A stretch of DNA of 64,000 nt from an uncultured Collinsella sp. (GTDB lineage Bacteria; Actinomycetota; Coriobacteriia; Coriobacteriales; Coriobacteriaceae), in assembly GCA_900545605.1 (NCBI GenBank), contig UQZL01000004.1:1-64000 (forward strand), written 5' to 3'. Numbering within the stretch: the stretch's first letter is position 1; each line of letters starts with the position of its first letter. This document shows, in pieces, positions 42,520 to 51,949 of the stretch. A program made the position numbers and the translations under genes. Under the pieces are notes generated by a model. It did not search any database and had not been told where the DNA came from. It saw only the letters and a program-made list of their open reading frames with translations.

Positions 42520-44280
42520 GTGGCCGACCAGGACATCAAGATGCTCATCGAGCGCATTATGGCCGAGGCCCGGACCCATCAGTCCGCCCGCTTCTCAAAC
42601 GAAACCTACGCAGACGAGCCGATTCTCAAAACCGGCCGACAGATGCAGAACTTCCTCCCCGACCAGTACCGCAAAATGCGTGAGATATCGCGTTGGCAAG
42701 AAGACCCCAAGGGCGGCGCGGGCCGCTGGCTATCGGAGGCCGAGCTTTTCTACCGCCAAGGCTTGCTGATGGCCGATTTTGAGGACGACTGCCCCTACAA
42801 CGGCACCTTTAAGTCGTACTTTCCCACCTACAACGCCATGAGCGACCGACAGCTGCGCGGCTACTTTACCTGGCGTGCCCAAGTGCGCCGCGGAACCGTC
42901 GAGGAAACGTCTACGTCCTTTGCCTTCCTGTATCTCTATGAACTGATCTGCGGCATTGGCGTAGATGGCCCGCTCGATGGTTTTAGCAAGATCAAGGCCT
43001 TTTGGGATGCTTATCGTGCCTTCGAGCCCGGCATCGACCGGTTTGCACGCGTGTGGCTGCAGGATTACGCCGTGTTCCACGGGCTCGATCCCAAGCTGCT
43101 TCGCGACTCTAAAACCGTCATGTTCGATAACGCCCTTATCGAGCTGCGGCGTGCGGCTCGAGACCTTGCGCCTGCACCGGAGCCGTCCGGGCAGGCCCCC
43201 AAACGTCGTAAATCCTCTGAGCCGATCCTCCCCCTTCCGCCCGACGAGGCGCGCGAGGAGCGACTCATGACCGCTATCAACGCCCTCTCCACGTATAACC
43301 TCAATAACTCAAGACTCGATCGCAGCCACCATCGCGACCTGCGCCACGTGGCATGCGCCGTGTATGTCCGTATGGCGCGTTACTATGACACACACCGAAA
43401 GACCGGTATCGTGGCGAGCTTGTTTGGGGAGGAGACGGCCATGCCCTATACCATGTTTGCCTCGGCCGTGTTCTTTGCGCCCAATCGCCACGAGGACTGC
43501 GAATACCGTCTGGACCCCATCCATATTTACCGTTGTCAAAACGGCTTTTGGGAATGCATGCGCATCCACGGCAGCAGACAAAAAAGCAGCAAGCTCGGTG
43601 AGATGATGCGCGCTTGTGATCAGCGTCTGCGCTTGGCACTGGATCCCGGCCATCCCCTTAAGGAAGAGAAGGTCCCCAAATATCTGGCTAAGATTATCGA
43701 TGACGAGATCGTGGCATGGCTTTCATGGGATGCCGCACATCAGCCCGTCAAGATCGATATCGACCTGAGCCAGCTGGGGCATATCCGGAGTGCCGCCGCA
43801 CAAACGCGTGAGGCGCTTTTGATCGATGAGGAGCGCGAGGACGATGCGCTTGCAGAGGTCGATACGGTGGACTCCGAGCAGCCGAAAGCCGAGCCCGCGG
43901 CAGACGCATTTGTCGAGCCGGTCACGGCGGCCGCAGGGCAGGACGAGGCCAACGAGCCAACCATTTCCACCGAACAGTTTGGTGTCGTGGCGCCGCTTCT
44001 CGTGCCGACGCCCCCGCTCGCAGCGGCTGCGCCCACTGACGCCGCGACCGAACTCGCGCCCGCCGCAGATGCCTTCCTTCGCGCACTCCTCGAGCAAAAC
44101 GCAGCGCAAGCGGCATCGGCAGTAGCGCACTCGGGCCAGAGCGAGGACATGCTCGTCGACAGCATCAATGAGACGCTCTTTGACCTGGTGGGTGACACCG
44201 TAATTGAATTTGGCGCGGCAGGACCGCAAATTATCGAGGACTACGAAGCAGACGTGAGAGGATACCTAGACCATGAGTGA
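42520..44280 (+). CDS. TerB_N-TerB_C domain protein
   Basis: A 586-residue soluble protein. Residues 50-190 match TerB_N: AELFYRQGLLMADFEDDCPY, YFPTYNAMSDRQLRGYFTWR and AFLYLYELICGIG. Residues about 480-586 match TerB_C (FLRALLEQN, DSINETLFDLVGDTVIEF). A Glu/Ala/Pro-rich linker joins them. TerB modules were named for tellurite resistance, but these versions were linked computationally to DNA-processing and stress complexes containing helicases and P-loop ATPases. The GTG start has GGAGGAGCG before it. The end overlaps the next gene by 8 bases, implying joint assembly with the ATPase and helicase. Confidence 0.88.
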   Translation: MADQDIKMLIERIMAEARTHQSARFSNETYADEPILKTGRQMQNFLPDQYRKMREISRWQEDPKGGAGRWLSEAELFYRQGLLMADFEDDCPYNGTFKSYFPTYNAMSDRQLRGYFTWRAQVRRGTVEETSTSFAFLYLYELICGIGVDGPLDGFSKIKAFWDAYRAFEPGIDRFARVWLQDYAVFHGLDPKLLRDSKTVMFDNALIELRRAARDLAPAPEPSGQAPKRRKSSEPILPLPPDEAREERLMTAINALSTYNLNNSRLDRSHHRDLRHVACAVYVRMARYYDTHRKTGIVASLFGEETAMPYTMFASAVFFAPNRHEDCEYRLDPIHIYRCQNGFWECMRIHGSRQKSSKLGEMMRACDQRLRLALDPGHPLKEEKVPKYLAKIIDDEIVAWLSWDAAHQPVKIDIDLSQLGHIRSAAAQTREALLIDEEREDDALAEVDTVDSEQPKAEPAADAFVEPVTAAAGQDEANEPTISTEQFGVVAPLLVPTPPLAAAAPTDAATELAPAADAFLRALLEQNAAQAASAVAHSGQSEDMLVDSINETLFDLVGDTVIEFGAAGPQIIEDYEADVRGYLDHE

Positions 44281-45577
44281 TACCGCATCCGCAGCGCCCC
44301 GCGTACCCAAACGCGTCGCCGCCGTCATTCTCAACTCGCTCAAGGGTGGCGTGGTCCCGCGCATCGGCCTTCCCTATATCACTGTGGGACGCGAGGTCGA
44401 GATTCACGCCCTGCTCACCGATTTGAGTCTCATCGCCGATGGCGGCGCGAGCTTCCGCTTTTTAGTCGGTCGCTACGGCGCCGGCAAGAGCTTCTTGCTT
44501 CAGACCATCCGTACGCACGCCATGGGCGAGGGATTCGTCGTCGCCGATGCCGACCTGTCACCCGAGCGCCGCCTGCAGGGCGGTCAGGGGCAGGGCCTTG
44601 CCACCTACCGCGAGCTCATCCGCAATATATCGACCAAGACGCGCCCCGAGAGCGGTGCGCTCAACCTTATTCTGGATCGCTGGGTCGCCTCGTGTGCTGA
44701 TGCCGATGAGTCTGCCGTCAATGCCCAACTGGCCCCGCTCGAGGAAATGGTCCACGGCTTCGACTTCACCCGCATGCTCCGACGCTATCGCACGGCCGTA
44801 TCCGAGGGCGACGAAGAGGCCATGAGCCGCGTGACCAAATGGATCCGTGGCGAATACCGTACCAAGAGCGAGGCTCGCGCCGAACTGGGGTCCTCAACCA
44901 TCATCAGCGATGACGACTGGTACGACTACGTTAAGCTCATTGCGCGCTTTTTGGTCGGCAGCGGCTACAAGGGCATGCTGGTGCTCATCGACGAGCTCGT
45001 GAATCTGTACAAGATTCCCAACGCGATCACGCGCCAATACAACTACGAGAAGATCCTGACCATGTACAACGACACGCTCCAGGGCAAAGCGCAGTACCTG
45101 GGCATGATCATGGGCGGCACGCCAACCTCCATCGAAGACCGCCGCCGCGGCGTGTTCTCCTACGAGGCTCTGCGCAGCCGACTCGCTCAGGGCCGCTTTG
45201 CGCGCGAGGACCTTAAGGACATGCTCGCGCCCATCATCCGTCTGCAGCCACTCACCTATGAGGAGCTACTGGTGCTCATCGAAAAACTCATGCAGATCCA
45301 TGCCGGCTACTTTGGCTGGACGCCCACGCTTACCGAGAACGACTTGGTGGACTTTCTCAAGATTGAGTTTGGCCGCGTGGGAGCCGACACGCATCTGACG
45401 CCGCGTGAAGTCATTCGCGACTTTATCGAACTGCTCGACATCCTATGCCAAAACCCCGTCGCCAACGTGGCCGAGCTGCTGCAAAGTGTCGGCGGCGATG
45501 CGCTGGCGCCGGCAACCGCAACAGGCGGCACCGATACCGCAGGCGACGACCGTAACTTCGCCGAATTCACCATCTAA
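44273..45577 (+). CDS. BrxC/BrxD-family P-loop ATPase (DUF2791)
   Basis: A 434-residue AAA-like ATPase with Walker A GRYGAGKS (66-73), Walker B LVLIDE (235-240) and the family block YNEILTMYND-like (YNYEKILTMYNDTLQGK). The family (DUF2791, BrxC_BrxD) includes BrxD of phage-defence BREX systems and is predicted to load or regulate DNA-processing enzymes. No PglX methyltransferase, PglZ or BrxL gene occurs in the window, so this is not a BREX locus. The start overlaps TerB by 8 bases. The helicase gene follows after 116 bases that contain a repeat element. Confidence 0.9.
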   Translation: MSDTASAAPRVPKRVAAVILNSLKGGVVPRIGLPYITVGREVEIHALLTDLSLIADGGASFRFLVGRYGAGKSFLLQTIRTHAMGEGFVVADADLSPERRLQGGQGQGLATYRELIRNISTKTRPESGALNLILDRWVASCADADESAVNAQLAPLEEMVHGFDFTRMLRRYRTAVSEGDEEAMSRVTKWIRGEYRTKSEARAELGSSTIISDDDWYDYVKLIARFLVGSGYKGMLVLIDELVNLYKIPNAITRQYNYEKILTMYNDTLQGKAQYLGMIMGGTPTSIEDRRRGVFSYEALRSRLAQGRFAREDLKDMLAPIIRLQPLTYEELLVLIEKLMQIHAGYFGWTPTLTENDLVDFLKIEFGRVGADTHLTPREVIRDFIELLDILCQNPVANVAELLQSVGGDALAPATATGGTDTAGDDRNFAEFTI

Positions 45578-45612
45578 CCTGCCAAAAAGGGACAGGTTTA
45601 TTTTGGCAGGTT
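45577..45612. repeat. 36-bp hairpin repeat with GGGACAGG core
   Basis: The 12-bp perfect arms AACCTGCCAAAA (45577-45588) and TTTTGGCAGGTT (45601-45612) flank a loop containing AGGGACAGG. The core and size match the two elements around the YdjC gene (59682-59718 and 60512-60550). It is inserted between the ATPase and helicase genes and starts at the ATPase stop codon. Confidence 0.8.
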
Positions 45613-45693
45613 TTATCTGGGCAAACGTTGAAGCAGCCATGCAGCAAGCCACTGATCACCGCGTTGAGAGATTCATTTTTGAAAGGAGGTCCC

Positions 45694-48138
45694 GTGAACG
45701 CCTTTGACCGCTACGCCCCGTTTATCCAAGACTTCATCTACTCCCACGATTGGGAGAGTCTGCGCTCCATTCAGGTTGCGGCGGCAGATGCCATCTTTAA
45801 CACACAAGACAATGTGCTCCTAACGGCATCCACGGCTTCCGGCAAAACCGAAGCGGCCTTCTTTCCCATCCTGACCGAGTTTTGGGAGAACCCGCCCGCG
45901 AGCGTTGGCGCCCTCTACATCGGCCCCCTCAAGGCACTCATCAATGATCAGTTCGTCCGCCTCAACGACCTGTGCGAAGAGGCCGATATCCCCGTCTGGC
46001 ACTGGCATGGCGATGTTTCGCAGTCGCACAAGGCTAAGCTCATCAAAAAACCGAGCGGTATCTTGCAGATTACGCCTGAGTCGCTCGAGGCGCTCCTGAT
46101 CCATAAGCACATGGCAATCCCTCGTATGTTCTGCGACCTGCGCTATGTGGTTATCGACGAGGTTCATTCGCTCATGCGCGGCGACCGCGGCGGTCAGACG
46201 CTCTGCCTTATCGAGCGCCTCTCGCGCATGGCGGGCGTGCAGCCCCGCCGCATCGGCCTTTCTGCCACCATCGGCGACCCCGAGCGCACGGGCGCCTTTC
46301 TCTCACAGGGAACAGGACGCGATTGCATCATCCCCCGCTTTGAGGAACCGCGCCGCGTGTGGCGCATCTCCATGGAGCACTTCTACAACTCGGGTCCCCA
46401 GGCACAGCAGTGGGGATTCGAGAGCACGGGTCCACAAGAAGCCGAGATGCTTGCTTGCGAGCGTATTGAGCCGGCGGCGCCCGCGGCGCTGCCGGCTGGC
46501 GCCCAAGACGTGCGCCACAGCGGACAGCTTACACAGGAGGAACGCCGTCAACGTCGTGAGCGGGCACGGGGCAAGGCCGCCCCTAAGGACCGTCGCGCCT
46601 CCTCGGCCCCCGAGGGCGAAGTCGACATCCCGCGAGCGACCGAACAGGCACTGCTCAACCCCACCGACACCGCGCCCGACAACGCCGATCCCGGTATGGG
46701 CTATATCTTTGAACACACCCGCGGCCGCAAGTGCCTGGTCTTTGCCAACTCACGCGAGGAGGCAGAAGCCGTATGCTCCATGCTGCGTAGCTACTGTGAG
46801 AACCGCCACGAGCCAGACCGCTTCCTGATCCATCATGGCAATCTCTCGGCATCGCTACGCGAGACCGCCGAGGAGCTCATGCGCGACGAGGAGCAGGCAC
46901 AGACAACCGTCACCACCTCCACGCTTGAGCTCGGCATTGACATCGGTCGCCTGGAGCGCGCGTTTCAGATCGACGCACCGTTTACCGTCAGCTCCTTTTT
47001 GCAGCGCATGGGGCGCACGGGCCGCCGCGATCTTCCGCCCGAGATGTGGTTTGTCATGCGCGAGGAAGAACCCGAGCCGCGTACGATGATGCCCGAGACG
47101 ATTCCCTGGAAGCTCTTGCAAGGCATCGCGCTCGTACAACTCTATCGCGAGGAAAAGTGGGTCGAGCCGCCTGAGCTCGATCGACTCCCCTACAGCTTGC
47201 TCTATCACCAGACCATGTCGACGCTTGCCAGCACCGGCGAGCTCACGCCGGCCGAACTTGCCCAGCGCGTGCTCACGCTCAGCTATTTCCACCGCGTCTC
47301 GGCAGACGACTACCGCGTGCTGCTGCGCCACCTCATCAAGATCGACCATATCCAGGTCACCGAGGGAGGCGGGCTCATCGTGGGCCTCGCGGGCGAGCGT
47401 ATCATCAACAACTTTAAGTTCTACGCCGTGTTCCAGGAGAACGAGGAGTTTACCGTTCGCAGCGAATCGGCCGAGCTGGGCACGATCGTCAATCCGCCAC
47501 CGCCTGGCGAGCGCATTGCCATCGCAGGCCATTGCTGGATCGTCGAGGAAGTTGACTGGAAGCGTCACACCGTCTTTGCCACGCAGGTCAAAGGTCGTGT
47601 GCCGGCATACTTTGGCGACTGCCCCGGAGACATTAACACGCATGTGCTCGAGCGCATGCGCCAGGCACTCAACGAACATGCGGTATATCCGTATCTTATG
47701 GGCAACGCACGGGCACGCCTTGCACAGGCTCGTCATACCGCCGAGATTTCGGGCGCGGGGACTAAACCGCTCATCAACCTGGGCGGTGACACCTGGGTGC
47801 TCTTCCCGTGGCTGGGCAGCTACGCCTTTTTGGCGCTCGAGCGCATGCTCAAGATTAAATGTGCCGCGGAGCTGGGCCTTCGCGGACTCGACCCGTCACG
47901 CCCGTACTTTATGCAGTTTAAGATGAAGGCCGACGAGGAGACGTTCTTTGAAGTGCTCGCCGCCGAAGCCGAGAAAGACTTCGACCCCATCGACCTCGTC
48001 TATCCCGGCGAGGTGCCTTACTTTGATCGTTACGATGAGTTCGTTCCCGAAGAGCTCGTGCGCAAGGGCTTTGCCGAAGGCGTGCTCGACATCGAAGGCA
48101 TGAAGCAGCGCGTTCTCGGCTGGCGCGACCACGCCTAA
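45694..48138 (+). CDS. Lhr-like DEAD/DEAH-box helicase
   Basis: An 814-residue superfamily-2 helicase: Walker A ASTASGKT (45-52), DEVH (155-158), LSATIG (189-194) and motif VI QRMGRTGRR, followed by an Lhr-type winged-helix and core domain (SYFHRVSADDYRVLLRHLIKID, INNFKFYAVFQENEEF). A charged insertion (EERRQRRERARGKAAPKDRR) separates the RecA lobes. Lhr enzymes unwind DNA or RNA:DNA hybrids. The frame opens at 45628, but AAAGGAGGTCCC puts the start at the GTG, 45694. It is the last gene of the TerB-BrxD operon, which suggests a DNA-acting complex. Confidence 0.93.
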   Translation: MNAFDRYAPFIQDFIYSHDWESLRSIQVAAADAIFNTQDNVLLTASTASGKTEAAFFPILTEFWENPPASVGALYIGPLKALINDQFVRLNDLCEEADIPVWHWHGDVSQSHKAKLIKKPSGILQITPESLEALLIHKHMAIPRMFCDLRYVVIDEVHSLMRGDRGGQTLCLIERLSRMAGVQPRRIGLSATIGDPERTGAFLSQGTGRDCIIPRFEEPRRVWRISMEHFYNSGPQAQQWGFESTGPQEAEMLACERIEPAAPAALPAGAQDVRHSGQLTQEERRQRRERARGKAAPKDRRASSAPEGEVDIPRATEQALLNPTDTAPDNADPGMGYIFEHTRGRKCLVFANSREEAEAVCSMLRSYCENRHEPDRFLIHHGNLSASLRETAEELMRDEEQAQTTVTTSTLELGIDIGRLERAFQIDAPFTVSSFLQRMGRTGRRDLPPEMWFVMREEEPEPRTMMPETIPWKLLQGIALVQLYREEKWVEPPELDRLPYSLLYHQTMSTLASTGELTPAELAQRVLTLSYFHRVSADDYRVLLRHLIKIDHIQVTEGGGLIVGLAGERIINNFKFYAVFQENEEFTVRSESAELGTIVNPPPPGERIAIAGHCWIVEEVDWKRHTVFATQVKGRVPAYFGDCPGDINTHVLERMRQALNEHAVYPYLMGNARARLAQARHTAEISGAGTKPLINLGGDTWVLFPWLGSYAFLALERMLKIKCAAELGLRGLDPSRPYFMQFKMKADEETFFEVLAAEAEKDFDPIDLVYPGEVPYFDRYDEFVPEELVRKGFAEGVLDIEGMKQRVLGWRDHA

Positions 48139-48164
48139 GACCAGTCTTTTTGGGACGAGGAGAC

Positions 48165-49043
48165 TTATTTGTCGTGAAGGACGGTGCCGAGGAAGTCGGT
48201 GTCGAAGGGCACGGCTTCGGCAAAGGCGTAGTTGCCGTCGCTGGCGATGAGCAGGTAGTTTTCCTCGCCGCCGAACTCCGCATCGCCACATGGGACCACC
48301 CAGGCGTGGGCGAATACCTCGAGTGCCGTGGCAGCGCAATCGCGCAGGAACGTCACATCGCTCCCCTCGCTTGCGCTCACGATATTGGCCACGTAGATGC
48401 CGCCGGCATTCAGGCTGCCCCGCACTAGACGCAACGCCTCAACGGTCGCCAGCTCGCGTACGGGCTCGGCACCGCCAAAGCAATCGCTCACGACCACGTC
48501 GTAGCGACGATGACCCACACTCGTCACACCCAGATACGAGCGAGCCTCAGCAGTAATCACCCGCAAGCGGTCGCCCACCGTGCGCTCCAGCTCGTCCAGA
48601 TAGAACCAACGGCGCGCCAGGCGCGTAATCTCTCCGTCATACTCGATAACGTCCATGCGCAAGCCCTCGTGCGACATCAGCGCAAACTTGGGATAGGCAA
48701 ACCCGCCGCCACCCAGCATGAGCATACGGTCGATGCCGTGACCATAAGCGTCGTGCATTGCACCCTCGGCCTCAAACACGTCGTCAAACGCACGATAGTA
48801 CGCAAAGACGGGCTCAGCCCAACGCTCGCCAACGTAACTCGCGCTTTGGTAGACGCCGCCTTGCACCAATACGCGGACTTCGTCGCCGCCCTCGTCGTGC
48901 ACGCGCTTCACACGCGCCAACCCATTGCAGGTTCGCGCAACCTGCAGACAGGCAACACGAACAGCGACAGCGGCCGCACCAAGCGCCGCGGCTCCCAGAG
49001 CAACGCCGGCAACGACGCCGGCAGAAACACTCGGCTTGTTCAT
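48165..49043 (-). CDS. Spermidine synthase-like methyltransferase-fold protein, membrane-anchored
   Basis: A 292-residue protein with a hydrophobic N-terminal segment (residues 8-32) and a Rossmann domain like spermidine synthase: MLMLGGGGFAYPKFAL, MDVIEYDGEITRLARRWF and YDVVVSDCFGG. The family's substrate-binding details are not clearly conserved and no decarboxylase for polyamine synthesis lies nearby, so aminopropyl transfer is not certain. AAGGAGCTCTAG places its ATG right at the elp3 stop codon, so it is co-transcribed with elp3. Confidence 0.82.
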   Translation of the reverse strand: MNKPSVSAGVVAGVALGAAALGAAAVAVRVACLQVARTCNGLARVKRVHDEGGDEVRVLVQGGVYQSASYVGERWAEPVFAYYRAFDDVFEAEGAMHDAYGHGIDRMLMLGGGGFAYPKFALMSHEGLRMDVIEYDGEITRLARRWFYLDELERTVGDRLRVITAEARSYLGVTSVGHRRYDVVVSDCFGGAEPVRELATVEALRLVRGSLNAGGIYVANIVSASEGSDVTFLRDCAATALEVFAHAWVVPCGDAEFGGEENYLLIASDGNYAFAEAVPFDTDFLGTVLHDK

Positions 49044-50951
49044 CTAGAGCTCCTTTTGCAGATAAAGGCCATGGTCATAAAATCCAAGATGGCGATAGTA
49101 CTCGCGCGTACCAATCGCGCTGATCACGTTGATGCGCGCATAGCCGGCATCCCGGGCAATCTCGCACGCACGCTCTACGAGCAAACGCCCCAACCCGTGA
49201 TGCTGCGCCGCCTGGCCCTGGTCACCCACGCGTGCCGCCATGCCATACACGTGCACCTCGCGAATCATCGCCTCGTCCGGCGTCGTCGGCAACTCGTCCG
49301 CATGCGCGGCAACAAACGAATGGTCGGGCAGCGACAACCGCAAAAAGCCCGCGATCTTGCCCTGCGGCGTCACCCACTGCAAAAAGCGCTCGTAAGTCAC
49401 TGGCGTCTCGTACGCCACTTCCTCATCAAGAGATAGCTCATCCAAGTCGGCACCCGCCGTACTGATCTCGCGATAGCGAATCTCGCGCACCGTCGCACCA
49501 TCACCCCGAGCAGCCAGACGGTTCTCAACGAGCTGACGCAGGTTGGGTTTCTTGTTGCCCACCATAATGTCGTCGGAACTAAAGTCGCGGATCATGCGAC
49601 TGATACGGCAGAACGCCGGCGTCACCACGATGTCGTCGGCCAGCACATCGAGCAGCTCTTCCTCGGTATAGGGACGCCACTCGCCGCGCTCATAGCAGCC
49701 CACCAGACGCGAGCCCTCGATGAGCGCACACGGGTAGACCTTGACCTCGTCGGGCATAAAGGCCCCTTCGGTCATAAAGCATTCGTAGTCGCGCTTATCC
49801 CCCTCCGGCGTGGCGCCCAGCAGGTTAAGCATAAAATGCGCATGGATCTTAAAGCCAAACAGGCGCGCAAGCGAAAACGCCCGTTCAATCTGCGCCACCG
49901 AAATGCGACGCTCGTTGATATCGAGCAGGTGCTGGTCGAGGCTCTGGATACCCATCTGGATCTTGGTGCAGCCCAGGCGGCGGATGAGCGTAAGCGCCTG
50001 CGGCGTTACGGCATCGGGGCGCGTCTCGATAACGAGTCCCACCACGCGATGCTTCGCCGTCTCGTTGATGCGCTGCTGACGCTCGAGCTCCTCCATCGTT
50101 GCCGTCTGCCACTCAGTGACCTTGTCCCACGGCGTACCGGGACCGTACAGACGACGCACCGCACGGTTATAGCCGCCCACGGCAGCATCCACACGCCCCT
50201 GCTCGTCGGCAACGCCGGCAGCAAGCTCGACCTCGTCTGTCGCAATGCCGGCGGCCCGATAGCGCTCACGGCGCTCTGCTACCACAGGCGGCAGGGCATC
50301 GGCGGGAGCGTCATCGAGCAGACGCCCCGCCTCGGCACGACTGATGCCCGGACGCGCCAACATGGGGTTAGCCGCCACACCAGCCACGGCATCGTCATTG
50401 AGCGCGCGGAAGAGCTCCGACATAAACCACGTCTGATACCCTTGCGGATAGTCGCTCCAGGTACCGCCGAGCACAATGAGCTCAATCTTATCGGTCGCAT
50501 GCCCCATCTGCGAAAGCGCGGTCAGACGAGCGCTCACCTGCAGATACGGGTCGAAGCAGTTTTGCTCCGCACGGGCGCACGCCGGCTCGGCATGCAGATA
50601 GCTTTTAGGCATGCGCAGATCGTTGGGGCAAAACAGGCAATCGCCCGAGCACGGCCAGGGCTTGGTGATGACAGTAATGGTCGCCACGCCCGAGGCCGTG
50701 CGACGAGGCTTCATACGCAGCACCTGCAGCAGTCGACGTTCCAGCTCGGCATCGACATTCCACCCTGCCCAACGAGCCGGCTCCTCACGTTTTACCCGCT
50801 GGTAGAACGGCAGCAGACGGCGCTTGGCCAAATCGCGTTTGTCGGCACCCTCACGGCGCGCCTCGGCATGTATCAGTTTGACGAGCGCTTTGTCGTCCAC
50901 GGTCTCGCCGCGACGCAGAGCCTCGAGTATGTTCAAGATAATCTGTTCCAT
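49044..50951 (-). CDS. elp3: Elp3-family tRNA U34 radical SAM/acetyltransferase
   Basis: Elp3 adds the carboxymethyl group to wobble uridine-34 of tRNAs using acetyl-CoA and S-adenosylmethionine radical chemistry. The 635-residue protein carries the [4Fe-4S] motif CSGDCLFC (CxxxCxxC), the radical-SAM barrel (GTWSDYPQGYQTWF, ETRPDAVTPQAL, KIQMGIQSLDQ) and a C-terminal GNAT acetyltransferase domain (EVHVYGMAARVGDQGQAAQH, GLGRLLVERACEIA). This is a full-length single-subunit bacterial/archaeal type. The ATG follows GGGGTC. It is upstream of and coupled to the spermidine synthase-like gene. Confidence 0.94.
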   Translation of the reverse strand: MEQIILNILEALRRGETVDDKALVKLIHAEARREGADKRDLAKRRLLPFYQRVKREEPARWAGWNVDAELERRLLQVLRMKPRRTASGVATITVITKPWPCSGDCLFCPNDLRMPKSYLHAEPACARAEQNCFDPYLQVSARLTALSQMGHATDKIELIVLGGTWSDYPQGYQTWFMSELFRALNDDAVAGVAANPMLARPGISRAEAGRLLDDAPADALPPVVAERRERYRAAGIATDEVELAAGVADEQGRVDAAVGGYNRAVRRLYGPGTPWDKVTEWQTATMEELERQQRINETAKHRVVGLVIETRPDAVTPQALTLIRRLGCTKIQMGIQSLDQHLLDINERRISVAQIERAFSLARLFGFKIHAHFMLNLLGATPEGDKRDYECFMTEGAFMPDEVKVYPCALIEGSRLVGCYERGEWRPYTEEELLDVLADDIVVTPAFCRISRMIRDFSSDDIMVGNKKPNLRQLVENRLAARGDGATVREIRYREISTAGADLDELSLDEEVAYETPVTYERFLQWVTPQGKIAGFLRLSLPDHSFVAAHADELPTTPDEAMIREVHVYGMAARVGDQGQAAQHHGLGRLLVERACEIARDAGYARINVISAIGTREYYRHLGFYDHGLYLQKEL

Positions 50952-50971
50952 GACCCCATTGTAAAGGCAAA

Positions 50972-51001
50972 GGCGCCGGAGCCCGTCACGGCTCCGGCGC
51001 C
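50972..51001 (-). terminator. Terminator after DUF4097 gene
   Basis: A perfect 12-bp stem GGCGCCGGAGCC/GGCTCCGGCGCC (50972-50983 / 50990-51001) followed on the minus strand by TTTGCCTTT. It separates the XRE/DUF4097 operon from elp3. Confidence 0.8.
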
Positions 51002-51049
51002 TCCATCAAACAGCGCAGCTATGGTGTATAAGTCTTCGATAACCGCCCG

Positions 51050-51949
51050 TCACTCTGAATCAAATGACATGTCGCCCGAACCGACCTCAAAACGATACGT
51101 GGCAGACTTGTCACCGTTATCGAATTCAAAATTCAAAATGGTCTCGCCGTCGTAGCCAAGCGGAAGGAAATCGCTCTCGAAGTCGCCACTGCCCAAGGTG
51201 AGGCTCGCCTTAAAGCCCGTCGAGTTCGGAACCGTCATCTCCACATCGCCCGAGCCCACGCTCACGTCCATCGACTTCGCGGGGGCCTGGTAGAGCTCGA
51301 ACGTCACATCGCCCGACCCGACCTCAGCGCTGAGCGCATCAGTCACGCTGCCCGTAAACTCTACATCTCCCGCACCCAGGAAAAGGTCGAAACCATCACA
51401 GATGACACCGGCAATCTGCAGATCACCCGAGCCCACGTGCGCGTTGACTCCCTTCAGATGTTCGGCAACACGGCGCGGCAGCTCAACCGTAACCGAGCGG
51501 TCAATCGCCTTACCGTCATCACTTCCAAACTGAGAAACTTTGAGCGTCGAGTCCTCGACGGATGCGATGTTTTGCGTCGCGGCCTTGGAGGCATCCATAC
51601 CATTGGCAACGCGTCCCCGCTCGATAACGCGAACCTTGTTGCCATCAACAACCTTGACGTCCACCGTAGCCGCATCGATATCGAAATCGAGGTAGCGAAA
51701 CTCATCAGCATCAAAGGTCGCACTCGAAAGTTGCTGAGGCCGAGCGGAATAGTTACCGCTATCCAAGAGATCATCGTCGTCAAACATATCGTCAAAATCA
51801 GACAAATCGCCGGATAGAATAGCGGTCGTTCGCACCATATTGGAATGAGCCAATAGCCGCGAGGCACCAAATACAAGCCCGATAATAAGCACAAACGCTC
51901 CGATGCCAACGCCCAAGCGTACCTTGGATTCATGCGAAAGCTTCATCAT
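51050..51949 (-). CDS. DUF4097-type beta-strand repeat protein, membrane-anchored
   Basis: A 299-residue protein with an N-terminal transmembrane helix (VRLGVGIGAFVLIIGLVFGAS) and an extracellular beta-helix-like region of DUF4097 type. The repeated GSGD motif (LSAEVGSGDVTF, MDVSVGSGDVEM, LTLGSGDFES, FEVGSGDMSF, AHVGSGDLQI, LGAGDVEF) gives an obvious periodicity of about 20-23 residues. Such proteins accompany envelope-sensing regulators. Its ATG overlaps the stop of the XRE gene (ATGA), so the two are translationally coupled. Confidence 0.88.
   Translation of the reverse strand: MMKLSHESKVRLGVGIGAFVLIIGLVFGASRLLAHSNMVRTTAILSGDLSDFDDMFDDDDLLDSGNYSARPQQLSSATFDADEFRYLDFDIDAATVDVKVVDGNKVRVIERGRVANGMDASKAATQNIASVEDSTLKVSQFGSDDGKAIDRSVTVELPRRVAEHLKGVNAHVGSGDLQIAGVICDGFDLFLGAGDVEFTGSVTDALSAEVGSGDVTFELYQAPAKSMDVSVGSGDVEMTVPNSTGFKASLTLGSGDFESDFLPLGYDGETILNFEFDNGDKSATYRFEVGSGDMSFDSE

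Noticed and set aside
42520..44280. Tellurite resistance gene
   Set aside because: TerB_N/TerB_C occur here without terZ, terC, terD or other ter genes; the helicase/ATPase context points elsewhere.
44273..48138. BREX phage-defence locus
   Set aside because: A BrxD-like ATPase and a helicase are present, but no PglX, PglZ, BrxA/B or BrxL gene lies within the window.
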